A stretch of DNA of 64,000 nt from Notospermus geniculatus (Eukaryota > Nemertea > Pilidiophora > Heteronemertea > Lineidae), in the NCBI GenBank assembly GCA_002633025.1, contig NMRB01000182.1:89180-153179 (forward strand), given 5' to 3'. Below, in pieces: positions 21,101-32,900 of the stretch (the stretch's first letter is position 1; each line of letters starts with the position of its first letter). The translations under genes were made by a program, and so were the position numbers. Below the pieces are notes generated by a model. It was not told the origin of the DNA. It saw only the letters and a list, made by a program, of their open reading frames with translations, and did not search any database.

Positions 21101-24100
21101 GTGGCCAGCTTCTAATGACATCCCTGTGTGTATGTACATGTATGTAGGGAAAACTTACCAACAGAAGAAATTCCATCACACTTTGAGCCACAAGATGCCT
21201 TACGTTTGCGAATGCGCTTTAATACACAAGCATTTCCCACGTTTTCGTCAACTGAAAGTAGGAATCATGACAATACATTTTGTAACACTGTTAACATTTT
21301 GGAACAATGTTAAGAATAACAATAACAGACCTGCCAGTGTGACTACAGTTAACAAAGCACTGGAAGAAAACAAAATCAAAATTGGTCACATTTGTGCAGA
21401 ATATACATGTAGACAAATCCCAACTGTCGAAAAACCAGAAAGATCTCCGCAAAAATAACCTCGGTCGGACACTTAACGACATGACGCAGGGAACTCCACG
21501 ACAGTGACTTCGACGACATTTGCACCTGAGTCGACCACTGCTGAAACATGGATTGCGTCACGTCAGCTGGTTTCAGGTCGAGGTAGTGTTTACGATTTCG
21601 GCGTAGTCTGCGCAGATCTGGGAGTTTAGGCTTTGTCTATTGCCTGCCTGTAAGTCATTAAATTTGTCTTGTTTTTCAGCTGTACAAGGAGCATAATGAT
21701 CAAAGTTAGTTGAACTCAACAATGCCCATACTGCTTTCATTGAGGGCACGATCAAACTGCAGGGGCTAACTTCAAGGTTACACATCATTCAGTTTCCATT
21801 CCATCCATGTCATGCATGTTGAGATGCAGGAAAACCCGTTATGCAGACTGCAGAACTGCCTACACAATTTTCAATTTTGGCGAAGAAGTTTCTCAAAAAT
21901 GCAAGGTGTGTTATGCCAATGCATTATTGTAAAACGGGACGGGGACTTCCAGTTTCAGTACGTTATAGGCGACTTTCCGGTATGCAAGGCCGTTATATGT
22001 GATGTTGACTGTCTTTTTTTCATATGACCTGATTTGCACATAGTAAACTTTGGTGGCAATAAAAAAAATGCCAACGTCAGTGGGCCCATAAATCAAAGGA
22101 TATAAAAACTGGGGCCTTGTTTACCTCATCCCTTTCCCTCCGTTCAATCAACATAACTGTAACTCACCTTCAGTAACTGCCGGCAAAATCTGGGAGACTG
22201 CAAGAATATCAATTTTGCCATTATGCAGCACAGAGACCTCTCTCTTGAAACGATCAATGGTCATGACCTGCACTTTCTCCAGTGAATCCTTGAGCAGAAC
22301 ATCTTCTCCCCGCTCCAGAGTCTGCAGTAATTTATTTGAACATTTGACATTGCCAGGACTGGATCTTCTGCGCCCTTGGTATTCTGCAAAATAAAAACAA
22401 TTATGAAGGACACCATGCACTGAATGCTTTGTGTGCGGTGACGAAGGGAGCAAGCACTAAGAACGCCTGATTTTTTCAGGATTAGGAGGCCTGACAGCCC
22501 CCCTCCCCCAATGTGTGTAGATGATGTTTAATAGGGTGACATACAGTGTAGGCCGAGCATACCACAGGTGTTTGTCCAGAGAACTTCTTGGCCCCACGCT
22601 CTACTAATATGAGCCAGCCGGCCAGCTGGTCAACTTCGGAAAATTCTATCATCCCTACAATCAGTGCTGTAAATAATCCTGGTCAAAATAATACTGACAC
22701 GATCAAACCCTGATCCTGACCCCCCTCCCCCAAATGATGTACCATTTACATTACACGAATTTAACCCGGGGTGCAGCACCGGTTGCGAATTAACTCGGTG
22801 TAAGTGACAAGTGTAAACGCGCACAAATTTGCTCCGGATGCGTATGGTTGTCATAACCGAGGCTACTCCGATTCTACCCCGGTTCCCTTTACATTGCTTT
22901 AAGAAATTTGTAACCTGATATGGGGCGAATCTACCTCGGTTCTGACCCAGAGCAAAGTAAACCGGGTTAAATTCGTGTAATGTAAATGCGGCTATAGTTC
23001 ATGTTTTGCGTAGGCCTATGGGGAAATAGTTGCTGTGCATGTGCAAACTGAAAAGATGCCGTGCCCCTAGCCGATGGGATTATGAGCTGCCATACCTAGG
23101 CCTAGACAGTTCGAAAAAAATAAATGAAAAATCCTTGATGACTCATGTTATGGCAGGGGTTCTGCTGGAATAATTTATTTTGTAGCCAAATCTGTAATTT
23201 TTTTAAGGCACTGGCTACGGGTACGGCAGCCGTACACCAAAATATAAATTCTAGGGATACGGCAGTCTTGTTGCAACAGTGCGCATGCTCAGTTTGCTGC
23301 CGTATCCGAACAATCATTGGCTATTGATACGGCAGAAGAATTGCGCATGCGTAAAGATCTTTCATTCCCGCGCTATGCCTGCGCAGTTTTCTGCCGTATC
23401 TTCTCCGAGATTGGCTAGGGATACGGCAGGGCTCTCCCGCACACTGGGCATGTAGGCTATTCAAATAAAATCGCACAGAGATCATCGAAGGAAGTGCACG
23501 GAAAAATGATCTTTGGAATTTTTCACAAAAATAAAAAAAGAACTTTGGAATTTTTCACAAAAAGAAAAACAGACACGTGAAAAAAGTGCGGCCACCAGGA
23601 TCGAACCACACAGCCACACGCTCTACCATCTGAGCCAGCAGGCCAGCTACTCGACCCTGGAAATTTTTGATGTGTGATCGGTATTATAATATTCACTACG
23701 GTAAAATATACCAGGCCTAAATAATATTGACACGATTAGACCCTAATTCTGACCCTAACCCCCAAACGATGAACCTGGAAGACTTAGCAAATTGCGCCTC
23801 TCGCTGAAGAGGCCGCCATTGTTTTAAATCACAGTTCATTGTATTGCCTACGGTAGCCTAATGACGGAAATGCAAGTTGCTATGCGCATGTGCAAAAAAC
23901 AATGCCGTACCTTTAGCTGATGGGATTACATGTATGTGTACGGCTGCCGTATCCGTAGCCAATTCGTTTTTTTAATTATTTTGAAGCTTTTTTCAACGAT
24001 TCATTGTAATTCATTTGGGAAATTTGTAGCCAATTTATCATCATCATCATATCATCATTTATCAGGGCTCGAAAAATCACATGCCCGAATGCCCACAGGC

Positions 24101-25764
24101 AACCTGTTCACCCAACTGGGCAACAAAAACCAATTTTCAGCCAAATACAACATGCCCGACTGGGCAACTCTTAATTGGATCCCACTCAAAAAATAAACAT
24201 GAGTAAATTTCCAACCAAACCAAGGGATTCGGGCATCCAAGATGAGCTGGGGATCTACTAGACCGAAAACTCCAGTCTCCGAACATAACATCATAGTTAT
24301 GATTCTACGACCGGATTCAACCTATACAACTCCTATGGGGACTAGTGTAAACGAAAATTTGCATATCAATAGGGCAAACACGCGGCACTTTTATTGCGAA
24401 TATCTCGAAAACCTACAGCGAAAATTGCTTTTAATACCAAATATTTGTAATGTTCATATAAAACAGTAGGTGACTGGACCATTTTGATTGTAATCTGACC
24501 AGAACACATAGGTTTAATTGCTTTTTTTCGATGCGATGTTGCATCGCGCCGAACTTGGCTGCCATAATGTTTTGATGACGTCACTTTCGGCGTTTGCCTC
24601 TTCTGTCATCGGAAATCGCCGAGTGTTTCCGATTGCTCAAACGCGCCTTCTGCGCATGCGCAATGGTGAAAGTTTATTCCTCCAAGGGCGAAGAAACATC
24701 CGATAATTCCGACCTTTCGAACCTTCAACTCCCAAGTGACCTTTCGCTCCGGAAGTCAACAAACCAATGTACAGTACGATGTACAGGGATATGGCGGCGT
24801 GTTTTCACTGTCCTTCAAACTTCGGATTTTAAACGCTTTGGAAGTGGTCAGATTTTTTGGGCAACGGTAGGAGTGTCATCTAGAATATTGAAACTTCATG
24901 ATAGGATACTTTTTAAATGCTGTCCTGCTTCCAGAGCTTCACCAGCAGTGAAAACATTCCGTCCTTCTCAGACGGAAGAATTTCCTCCACACAACATGGA
25001 GTGCTGAATCACGACGTAGAATATCCCAAATATTCGAAGTCGTGAATTTCATGACTAGGGATCTACTAAAAACCTGAAAACTGAAAAGGCAGGTTGCCCG
25101 ACTGGGCATGTACAGGCTCTAGAGAATTTTTCAAGCCCTGAGCTGAGCCTACCGGTAGGCCCCCTAGTTATTTCCTTGGCTAGGCTAGGCCTAGTCACTG
25201 GCCACGACACTAGCAAATGGCTAGGCCTACGAACAATGTCTACTGCCAGCAGAAACCCTGTTACAGTGTTAGGCCAATGGGGTAGGTCTAATACAATGCA
25301 ATGGGTCTAGGCCTATTATCTACATGATGATGCACAAAGCACATGCAGCATGATCATGATGATCGATGTAGGCCTATTGCAATTGCATGCATCGCGCGCA
25401 TGCAATGCATTGCAGCAGTACACATGGTACACTAGGCCTAATAGTCATGATAGTTTCAGGCTAAAAAACTTGAGTAGGCTAGGCATAGGCCTATCTTACT
25501 GAGCCCTAGGGCCTACCTACCATTGCCAACTGAGAGATCCACTGGTAGACGGATATCCTCTGCAGATTTTATCGTGACGTCGAACTCGCTGCTCCAACCT
25601 TTAAAACGGATGTGGTAAGCAGGACATGATGAAGGAGCCATGTTTTCATTGTCCATCATGCCCATGTCACTAGTCGATGTTGGTTCCAAAATCTGCAGAA
25701 TTCGGCCCATCTCCCAACGGCCTAACTCGTCCACCGCCTGCACTAGCATACCAACTCGAAACAT
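18184..25764 (-). CDS. Five-exon gene, Tudor/chromo-barrel-like N-terminus, 467 aa
   Basis: Five minus-strand exons join in one frame: 25764-25521, 22383-22168, 21251-21159, 20809-20729 and 18953-18184 (stop TAG). Each internal junction has GT donor and AG acceptor (for example GTAGGT, GTGAGT, GTAAGT, GTAAGA; TTTTGCAG, CTTTCAG, TTTTCAG, TCCTTAG), and every intron is phase 1, so internal exons are multiples of three. Exon 1 encodes a small beta-barrel resembling Tudor-knot/chromo-barrel modules (MFRVGMLVQAVDELGRWEMG ... YHIRFKGWSSEFD), which bind histone or other peptides. Exon 3 has a basic stretch, LKRIRKRK, a likely nuclear signal. Exon 5 (about 256 aa) has no family I recognise and ends acidic (DSDLESDSEEMV). 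Exon 5 may instead start 6 nt later at 18947; an in-frame upstream Met exists at 25803. The gene lies upstream of the 1520-codon ORF on the same strand; a functional link is unproven. Confidence 0.7.
19080..19227 (+). repeat. 3' fragment of the 16918-18031 repeat family
   Basis: GTCATAGGTCATCTGACC, CAATAGCTCCAGCG, CCTGCTAACGGAC and the terminal AAAGCTCAC...GTGAGCTAA occur in the same order as at 17910-18031. The copy lies in the last intron of the five-exon gene. Confidence 0.7.
19265..19351. mobile_element. Very short hairpin MITE in intron 4
   Basis: TTTGACGGGCG-TTAAAATGTG at the left pairs with CACATTTTAGCGCCCGTCAAA at 19331-19351, one base offset. The element is 87 bp. Confidence 0.6.
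19611..20062. mobile_element. Non-autonomous DNA transposon in intron 4
   Basis: The left end from TTAAGGCCGTGCGTAATTAA to CGCGTCCCA (19611-19649) is inverted at 20025-20062 with a few mismatches; the shared core AATTAATTCTATGTTTCG is perfect. About 375 bp of non-coding interior separate the arms. From 20063 to 20728 nothing but intron is seen. Confidence 0.75.
22595..23098 (-). mobile_element. tRNA-like repeat copy 1, interrupted by a MITE
   Basis: On the minus strand 22615-22598 gives GGCTCATATTAGTAGAGC, an A-box-like tRNA sequence, preceded by GCTGGCCGGCTG. The following sequence (AATAATACTGACACGATCAA ... CCCCCAAATGATG) matches the interior of the 23212-23961 element. Similarity resumes after an inserted MITE and continues to GATGGGATTATGAG and CTGCCATACCTAGGCC, a diverged version of the right end of that element. 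It is thus a second, older and nested-into member of the same family. Confidence 0.55.
22743..22988. mobile_element. MITE nested in the tRNA-like repeat
   Basis: A perfect 27-bp inverted repeat at 22743-22769 and 22962-22988 begins CATTTACATTACACGAATTT. The copy of the host repeat at 23.7 kb lacks this sequence, which marks it as a later insertion. Its interior contains degenerate palindromic motifs (TAACTCGG, CTACTCCG, CTACCTCGG). Confidence 0.8.
23212..23961. mobile_element. Inverted-repeat element carrying a tRNA-like sequence
   Basis: A 26-bp terminal inverted repeat with one mismatch (TGGCTACGGGTACGGCAGCC at 23212; inverse ending at 23961) encloses 750 bp. The motif GATACGGCAG or its inverse CTGCCGTATC recurs at about 23255, 23298, 23328, 23391, 23421 and 23944. 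At 23647-23588 on the minus strand lies a tRNA-like sequence with A box GGCTCAGATGGTAGAGC and B box GGTTCGATCCT. It sits in intron 1 of the five-exon gene. Confidence 0.7.
24063..25140. mobile_element. hAT-like non-autonomous transposon in intron 1
   Basis: The ends CAGGGCTCGAAAAAT (24063) and ATTTTTCAAGCCCTG (ending 25140) are inverted with one mismatch. CAGGG-type ends are typical of hAT transposons. Inner sequences CAGGCAACCTG, CATGCCCGACTGGGCA and CAGGTTGCCCG also recur in both halves. No 8-bp target duplication is apparent, so the boundaries are tentative. The ORF at 24594-25007 shows no family. From 25141 to 25500 is low-complexity TAGGCCTA-rich sequence with many GCATGC palindromes. 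Confidence 0.55.
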
Positions 25765-25803
25765 TTTTAAAACAATTCGAAATCGACTGTCCTTTCCGCA
25801 CAA

Positions 25804-27357
25804 AAATCCACTCTAAATCAAACACACATGCTTGTAAACTAAATCCAAAATTGCAAATGGCGCCTGTCCACGAATATTCATACACGATGTAATACCAGGC
25901 TAACTATTTACATTTAATCCAAAAAAATCGTAGGAATATCCCAATTTACAGTTATATTTAAAACATTTATGCATCAGTTTCTGCAATAGAAAATTTATAT
26001 TTTACTTTTATTCCCATACAATTCGAATTTCATGGAACTATTTTCACGCAGCGAAAGATTACAGACAAGGATCGGTGATATGGCCCAATTGCCCGTCTGT
26101 GACTTGATGGAGTACGCGCACGAAATGGAATAGCCGGATGTGAGCGATCGTGCTTTTCTGAGCAAAAATTAATTGATCTAAAATCTTTATTTTTCGGCCA
26201 ATTTCAAAATTTCAAAAACGTTTTGACGATAAAAAAATATATGCTGTTCGACTGCATAAGTTCTTGTGGCAGCACAATTTGAGAAATATGTTTTTTTCCC
26301 TTCAGCCAAGGAACAAGTCAGGACTATGTAAACAAACTAATCGCTGAGTAAACATACTGCGTTGATAATCCTTACCCCGATTTGCCGAGCATATCGGGGT
26401 GAGACGGGAATTTCGACTGTGGCAGAGAAAACGGAATGCAAAACTAGGGCCTACAGGAATTCTGAGCACCACCAATAACAGGTGATTTTACTGTATTTTG
26501 AAAGAAATAAACATGTAAGAATTTTTGGTCCCATTGATGAAATGATGGCGAAAATCGATTTGCAATATCGATTTCTGCTTACAATTGTTTTGTTTTTTTG
26601 CCGTGAGAGATGAAATGATCGACCATAATGAGGTACAAATCGCCATCTCATTCTGCCTTTCAAGTGGAGTCAGTCACCAATAATCGACTTGTTACCTTTT
26701 TCCTGTGGTTGTCGTTTTTTCCTAAGTTACCGGGCTTCACGGCCTCGTATCTACTACTTCACGACGGGCAGGACGTACGTACATCTTTACTGGCCCGATG
26801 AAGCGAACATCGTTTAAAGCGAATTGATATAGAAAAAAATTGATTGAGAAATAGAATTTGAAAGGGGACGAATTTTCGGGAAAAAATGTAAACAAACCTC
26901 TCCAAAATGTCAACAAAGAAATGTTCGTGCATTCTGATTGGCTGAAAGTTTGTGTTTACAAACACTAGACAAATGTAAATAAAACCCGCTATGAATTCGC
27001 TTTAACAACAGCCCCATGGGTGATTTCTTTGTTTCAATCGCACTGGCAAGAGGGAAGTACTGATGTTGGTCATAATTTCTCTGGATTTTGCAGGCGAGAA
27101 GTACTTCACTGTCATGGCGGTAACGGTGGATGATTTTCGAAAGTATAGCTGTATGACCCTTGCCCACGTTGCCGTCGTTTTATAGTTCAATGGACAAATA
27201 CGATTTGATGCAGAATTCGTTTTCCTCAAGCGAAATATAAAAAAAATAGTAAACATGTCCACACCTATGTCGGATATGCTTTTCGTATCAATCTGCCAAC
27301 TCATAGATATAATTTCTCCAAAAGCGCTCACATCTTCCTATAAAATTCACCGTCAGA
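25804..27357. other. No gene recognised
   Basis: This is upstream of the five-exon gene and probably includes its promoter. It is AT-rich, with a small stem ACCCCGAT/ATCGGGGT near 26380. The short ORFs on both strands show no domain, codon pattern or splice context that I can support. Confidence 0.4.
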
Positions 27358-27557
27358 ATGTGGCCCTTGTAATGGCCGACACGACCATACCGGAAATTAC
27401 GTCACTTCTCGAATGTTCTTCGTGTTGCAACGGCGATCCACGCTGTCAGACGTTTAGTTTCCGTCCAAAAAAGAAATCCTGTCATTTGAGCAGAATGGGA
27501 GCTGGTAGTATGCTTTTGGAGACGGTGCCCGGGGCTGAGACGTTTGGACGTAGAGAG
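27358..27557 (+). CDS. Orphan exon with PAN/Apple-like domain
   Basis: An open stretch bounded by an acceptor-like CACCGTCAG at its start and a donor AGAGAG|GTAAGA at its end encodes about 66 residues with the pattern of a PAN/Apple module: LLECSSCCNGDPRCQTFSF, then CHLS, then a PGAETFGRRE tail. PAN domains occur in extracellular adhesion and protease proteins, where C-x-x-F-S-F and K-x-C-H-L are common. No neighbouring exons are recognised within several kb, so it may be a single exon of a gene with long introns, or an isolated copy. The frame continues upstream to an ATG at 27255, making a non-spliced origin possible. Confidence 0.45.
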
Positions 27558-28835
27558 GTAAGAATGGTGTAACAATACCAATAGCGTCAGATTCTGTTCC
27601 ACTATTAGCCTACTGCATGCAGATTGGAGGCACAGCGTTGAATTCGATGTCACATAGTTTTTCTCCAATAAACGGTGGCATTGTTGATGGAAAAGTCGAA
27701 GGGCATGTTAGTCTCGTGCAACCAGCCCCTCGTTCATACTCCGACGTCGTCAGACCGAGGGTCTGGCACAGAACGCAATTCTCATTGTAATTGGGTCAGT
27801 GACATTATTCCGATGATTCAAAATAAGGGGAGCTTCGCTGATTGGCTAGTCACTACCAATGCATCATGCGTCTCCAAAGTTGGTGACGTAGGCTGCAGGA
27901 ATTGCCTCAATTTGTGTTGTCAAGTCAATTTATAGTGTCTTTCATTCGAATTTTAGACAGGTATCTTAATATTCCGTAGATTGGGGAGGAAATTAATCTA
28001 TAAAAAGTGCGGTAGGCCTAACAGCACGGGCTAGTAGTTTTACTCGCATGCTGCATGCTTTTTGCATCAGTGCAGTGTAGTTGTGTTCTACGTCATCGCC
28101 GGTAGATTGTCCGCCATGATCGTTTTACAAGTCAAAGTAACCATATGGGCCAGACTCTAAAATTGGAAATTGCAAGAGTCTGGTGGTACGAGACTAAGGA
28201 CATGTATGACGCCTGAGCAATCAAAAGCCCAATTGGCAGTTTAGCCGCCACCGCACGATAGGCCTACATATGTGTCGTCGCTATGGCCTCAGATTGATCC
28301 TGAAAGCGAATCACTGACCGTCTTGCTAGTTTGGAGCTAATTCTGACACGCACTTACGACCTCTTTTGGCCTGTTGACGTTCATACTCCACGCAGTGTTG
28401 AAATTTTTTGATACTTGGACGAAACTTTTAACACTGCCATTAATTGACGCTAGATCGCCATCTTGAAATCTTGACGTCATCGTCGGTGGGCCGCCATCAC
28501 GTGACGCGAACTTCTTTTTCAAAATGTTATTATTTTTTGCAGAAAGTAACATTTATCTTGTCGAAAATGAAACAGCTACTTTATATTTACTCTACCGATG
28601 TTTGTATTTAATATGTATCGACTCAATACCTTTGTACACCTATCTACAACAGATCTATATTGTAAGCGTAGAAAACGACGTGATGGGTAACCGCTTAACA
28701 ATTAGAAGAATTTCTGCTGTTCGTTCCGCGCTCGCACTACTTTTCAAGATGGAAACCTAGCGTCGATACTAGTGGTGATATTCTCAGATATCGCCACCTA
28801 GCGCCAAGTTTGGTTGACGTTTTCTGCGAATCGCG
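27558..28835. other. No gene recognised
   Basis: After the donor at 27558 there is no further exon that I can support. Short ORFs at 27675-27935 and 28524-28760 lack recognisable features. Confidence 0.4.
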
Positions 28836-29036
28836 TATAGAGGCCTTGCAAATGACGTCACAAGCCGCCATGCTGGGGGGCACATGCTGCAGAGGCGCAG
28901 CGAAATGTCCCAATGACGTTACGTCAAACACTGGCGTCGCGCACTTCACGCAGGCCACGTCACGGTCAGCTCACACCTCTGCCCACTGTGCCCCTCAGCA
29001 TGGCCGCCAGGATGACCTCATTGCAAGGCCTCTATA
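28836..29036. mobile_element. MITE with about 49-bp inverted ends
   Basis: TATAGAGGCCTTGCAAATGA at the left and TCATTGCAAGGCCTCTATA at the right form inverted ends that continue through GCCGCCATGCTGGGGGGCAC and GTGCCCCTCAGCATGGC. Outer TA dinucleotides may be the target duplication. Length is 201 bp. Confidence 0.75.
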
Positions 29037-29160
29037 CCGAGGCAATTTTGTAGCGCAAGTAGCGACGGAAAGACGTGGCGCGGTTCAAAACGGCGGTGGC
29101 TGATCAGATGGGGGCAGAGCCGAAGGAAAACTTGATTGGCAACTGGCAATTAATTATCAG

Positions 29161-29305
29161 TTAAAGCCACACTGTACTCAATGAGGACCCTAACCCACTG
29201 CCTCAATAGATGTCACTAGTGTTCAAAACTATTGAATTGAAAGGGGTATTCATGCCCTGATCAATTTCTCACACAAAAGGCATCCATTGCACAGAGTGGC
29301 TTTAA
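29161..29305. mobile_element. Short foldback element
   Basis: TTAAAGCCACACTGTACTCA at 29161 pairs with TGCACAGAGTGGCTTTAA at 29288-29305 with two or three mismatches. It adjoins the 3' end of the LINE copy. Confidence 0.5.
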
Positions 29306-29329
29306 GTGAATCTGAAAATCATGTCATAG

Positions 29330-30823
29330 GATGATGATTTAGTTTATTCTCAAAGTTTCAAAAAACACGTTCACATACAAGAAGGCTTAAGCCCGAGGCC
29401 ATTATTAGCCTTGTAGATACAAAAAAGACATAGTTACAAAAAAAATAGATGGCTGGCAGTCAGAAGAACAGAGGAATAATAAATCAAATGACAAACGGCA
29501 GACGGCATCCCAGTGACAGATAAACACATAGGTCCGTATGCACCAAACGAAGACCATCCCGAAGCCAGGCCGAGCCACAACCCTTCCATCGTCACATCAT
29601 GCCCTGGCAGACCTGAACAATTAAAAAGTTGCGGCCCAACCCGAGCCCAGGACAGTCCTCGCCCGGCGCATAAGACAGTAAGACAGATTTCAAATGAGAA
29701 GAGCATTTAAATTAGATATAAAATTTGCAACTCTTTCAATAATCTGAACATTGATAGAAAAAGAAAAGTCTTGGGAACCAAAAAGTAGAAGATGGAGTCT
29801 GTCGCTAGGATGTCTAAGAGAATTGTAATAAGTAGTGAAATTAGGCAGGTCACTGAGGTCACGTAAAAGATTATGTCGGAGGTCCAGAATTAGAGGGCAA
29901 TGAAAGAATAGGTGGGATGTTGTTTGAGGTATATTCGAACAGGTACAAAAGGGATTTTGAAAAGTCTCGAAATGATGAGCATAATAGTGTGCCTTGAAGA
30001 TTAAATCGCATCTAGCTTTGTTCAAACAAATTTCATCCTTACGTGGAATAGATAGCTTGGTAGTAGAAAGTTTATTCTTAGGTCCCCCAATATGTAACCT
30101 TGCGTTATATTTGAAGGAATTCCGAGTGTATCTATTCTTGATCGTCTCAGGTATTGTGTCCCATAATTTAATTGAATCAGGTATGGTAGATTTTAAGTAA
30201 CGGGTAGAAACATTAACTGGTAAATTATATTCACGTTGATGACGTAATCGTTCGTCTCTAATCGGATTCTTATATTTAACAACAGCATTACCTAAATAGG
30301 CAGGCACACCATTGTGCTCAACATCATACATAAAGGTTAACTTCTTTAACGACCGCCGTTGGTGCAACGTCAGCCATCCCAAACACTCAAGGACTTTACA
30401 CTGACTAGTACCCTGAATACAGCCACTGACTAAGAGGCCAGCCCTGTAGTGCACCTGATCAAGTTTGGATAATATATTTTGATTAGCAGACCCAAAAACA
30501 ATTGAACAATATTCAAGGTGTGGCAGATTAAATGAGCAATAAATTCTTTCGAGGTGTCTGGATTTAACATCTCTCTTCAGTAGTTTCAAAGGATTTAGCA
30601 AATTATTACATTTAGTTACAATACCAGTCAAGTGTTCATTAAAATTTAGATTGCAATCAAGGATCAAACCGAGATGTTTATGAGAAAGACCTCTGGGGAT
30701 AACATCACCATCAAGAGACAAGTCATTAAGTCATCAGGTACAGGATAAAAAATTGAACAATCATCAGCAAAAAGGTACAGGTTTCCATGTTCGATAAGAT
30801 CACATACATCATTGATAACGCTA
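29330..30823 (-). mobile_element. 5'-truncated non-LTR retrotransposon (LINE), RT C-terminal part
   Basis: Minus-strand 30823-30720 reads LYLFADDCSIFYPV, the catalytic FADD box of a LINE reverse transcriptase. One frameshift near 30715 leads into a 343-codon frame (30721-29690) with KHLGLILDCNLNFNEHL, PHLEYCSIVFGS, GWLTLHQRRSLKKLTFMY and a C-terminal Cys-rich motif, FCTCSNIPQTTSHLFFHCP, all typical of the thumb and tail of Jockey/CR1/Rex-type LINEs. The stretch 29689-29330 is the 3' untranslated region (GGCCTCGGGCTTAAGCCTTC on the minus strand). The 5' part (endonuclease and most of the RT) is missing, as usual for LINE insertions. It is not able to move by itself. Confidence 0.85.
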
Positions 30824-31910
30824 CGTCATCGATGGGGTGTTGCACAAGGCGGTCACTGCTGGTGACATTCGGCAGATTCTCGTCCAAATAGACAGGTTGT
30901 GGACAAAAAATTGTTTTTATTCATTTCATCTGGTGACTGTAAATGTAAACTTTCTTTTGGATGTTTCATATAAGGCATATCGTGTGTCGTTTTTCTGCAA
31001 CTCCCCTCACAAAAGTACTGCATTCACGGATGAATTTCATGTAGAATGACGCGGCTGTATGGTATCGCGATCCTCCACGGTGAAATAATGGACTCGATTC
31101 TGCTGCACCAGTGGAGGTATTATATTACCTCAATGGCTGACAAAAATACCCCACCGATGCCACTTGTATCACCGCATGCATATCCGCCATGTCAGAGCAC
31201 TGTTGTTTTTGTGTTAATGCGCGAATGTTGATGGAGTGAGCCCAGCGGAGTGAGACGGCCGCGTCTTTCCAGGAAGTGAGCCAAAAGGCCTCGCAAAGCC
31301 CCTTAAATCAAAGCTTATTAGTTAACAGAGGGCGTATCATATCAGTGGGATGATACGGAACGCGTATCACACCCCGGATCACGATGGTGGTCGGAGCGGA
31401 CATCCCCCTTCGATTTCAGGCGATTTGTAGCAGATTAGTCGAACAGTTCTTGTATTATTGAACATGAAATGTGATTTTAGGACGGCCAGCATTCGTCCAC
31501 GTCGATTTCGTTAGTTTTTGTGCGGTGTTTTTGACGAAAAATGCTGCAGTTCCAGGCGGTACCGCGGAATATACTTTACTCGGGTACCGGTACGGTATAT
31601 GATAAAATTGATGACAACCTGTTGTCAAAGTCATAAAGATCAATCACAATGTTGTATGTCTTATCATGTGTGATTTGACCGTCTTATGAAACTCATCAAT
31701 AAGATTCATGGGAGAATATAGCAAGGTTCATTGGCACACGGAATTGGTCCGGTTCAGGTCCGTAAAAAATCTATCAAATGGACTTCAGCGTTGTCGTATC
31801 CGGAAAACTAGGGGCAAACGGACTGGAAACGGATCGGATCCGTGTGCCAATGAACCTTGCTTATCTCACCTTCCAGCTAGTCGGATTACAGCCACTTGTG
31901 GGTCATTCTA
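30824..31910. other. No gene recognised
   Basis: Unique-looking sequence without a supported exon or repeat. The small ORFs present have no recognisable domain. Confidence 0.4.
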
Positions 31911-32465
31911 TACAGGGTGGTCCAAAAAAAACCGGGCAAGCATACTTCCACCACCCTCAGCCCCAAACCACTGGTATGAATGGATAGAGAATCTTTCTAG
32001 ACGAAAAGTAAGACCAAGATACCTCGATTCGGTCCAGTAGTTTTACCTCCAGATCCATGTTTGTGAAGCAAAGTTAGTGGTCCTTAATAACTAATTTATT
32101 GGTGAATCGCGATTTCAGCATGATTGATAAAGGAGATTAGTTGTTATGCAACAATGCTTAAGTTTGATTTTCATGTTCTACATGTACCTGTACTTCATTT
32201 TTTGTTTGACCTTTCCACAGGATAATCCTTTTGTCACTTACAAGGCTTCGCTGTTGTGTATGCTCTTGATTGTTCTATATGGAACAATTCACCAAGAGCC
32301 TCTACTGTGCTTTACAAAATAGGGTCTGTAGCTCGAACCACTGGACCGAATCGGGATATCTTGGTGTCTTCTTTCTTCTAGAAAGACCCTCCATCCAATG
32401 CCATCAGTAGTTTTGGTCTCTGCCAAGTGGAAGTATGCTTGTCCGTTTTTTTGGACCACCCTGTA
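31911..32465. mobile_element. Tc1/mariner-type non-autonomous element
   Basis: Ends TACAGGGTGGTCCAAAAAAA (31911) and its inverse ending at 32465 pair over about 39 bp, continuing through CAAGCATACTTCCAC. TA at both borders fits the TA target duplication of Tc1/mariner elements. Further inner sequence is also inverted (GACCAAGATACCTCGATTCG near 32010 against CGAATCGGGATATCTTGGTG near 32350). A second TACAGGGTGATTCAGAAAA at 32484 looks like the end of another such element. From 32503 to 33544 no gene is supported. Confidence 0.75.
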
Positions 32466-32900
32466 TAGGTGTTGACCACCACTGTACAGGGTGATTCAGA
32501 AAATAGGGTAGGCTGGAATTTAAACCACCGGTTCATTATGTTTATAAGAACACCCATAGCAGGGTCAGTTTCACCTAGGCCTGAACCAACTATTCATTCC
32601 AGCACGGGGTTGTGATTGAACTAGCCATTCCAGAAGCCATTTCCTTCAACAGAGAGAAGAGTTGACTCGCCGTGCTCTGGCCCCGATTGACAAGTGCCAG
32701 TTGAAACGGTAGGTACCCAAACCGTGCTCGCCACGGATCCAGGTCCGGGTCGAGCACGGCACGCTTCAAGCGGGCCAAGCAGGCCGTAAGTGGAAAAGGG
32801 GCTTATGAATGCCTGGCTCATCAAAAAATATCCGCATTTTCCTCAACAAATACCAAAATTATGAATATAGTGTGAACATGAAACATCTTTGTCAGAGATA

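Noticed and set aside
24594-25007. 137-codon ORF inside the hAT-like element
   Set aside because: I examined it for a THAP-like Cys/His pattern; the spacing does not fit and no other domain is visible.
32590-32824. Two overlapping minus-strand ORFs with moderate GC
   Set aside because: No recognisable family, no splice context and no repeat partner in the window.
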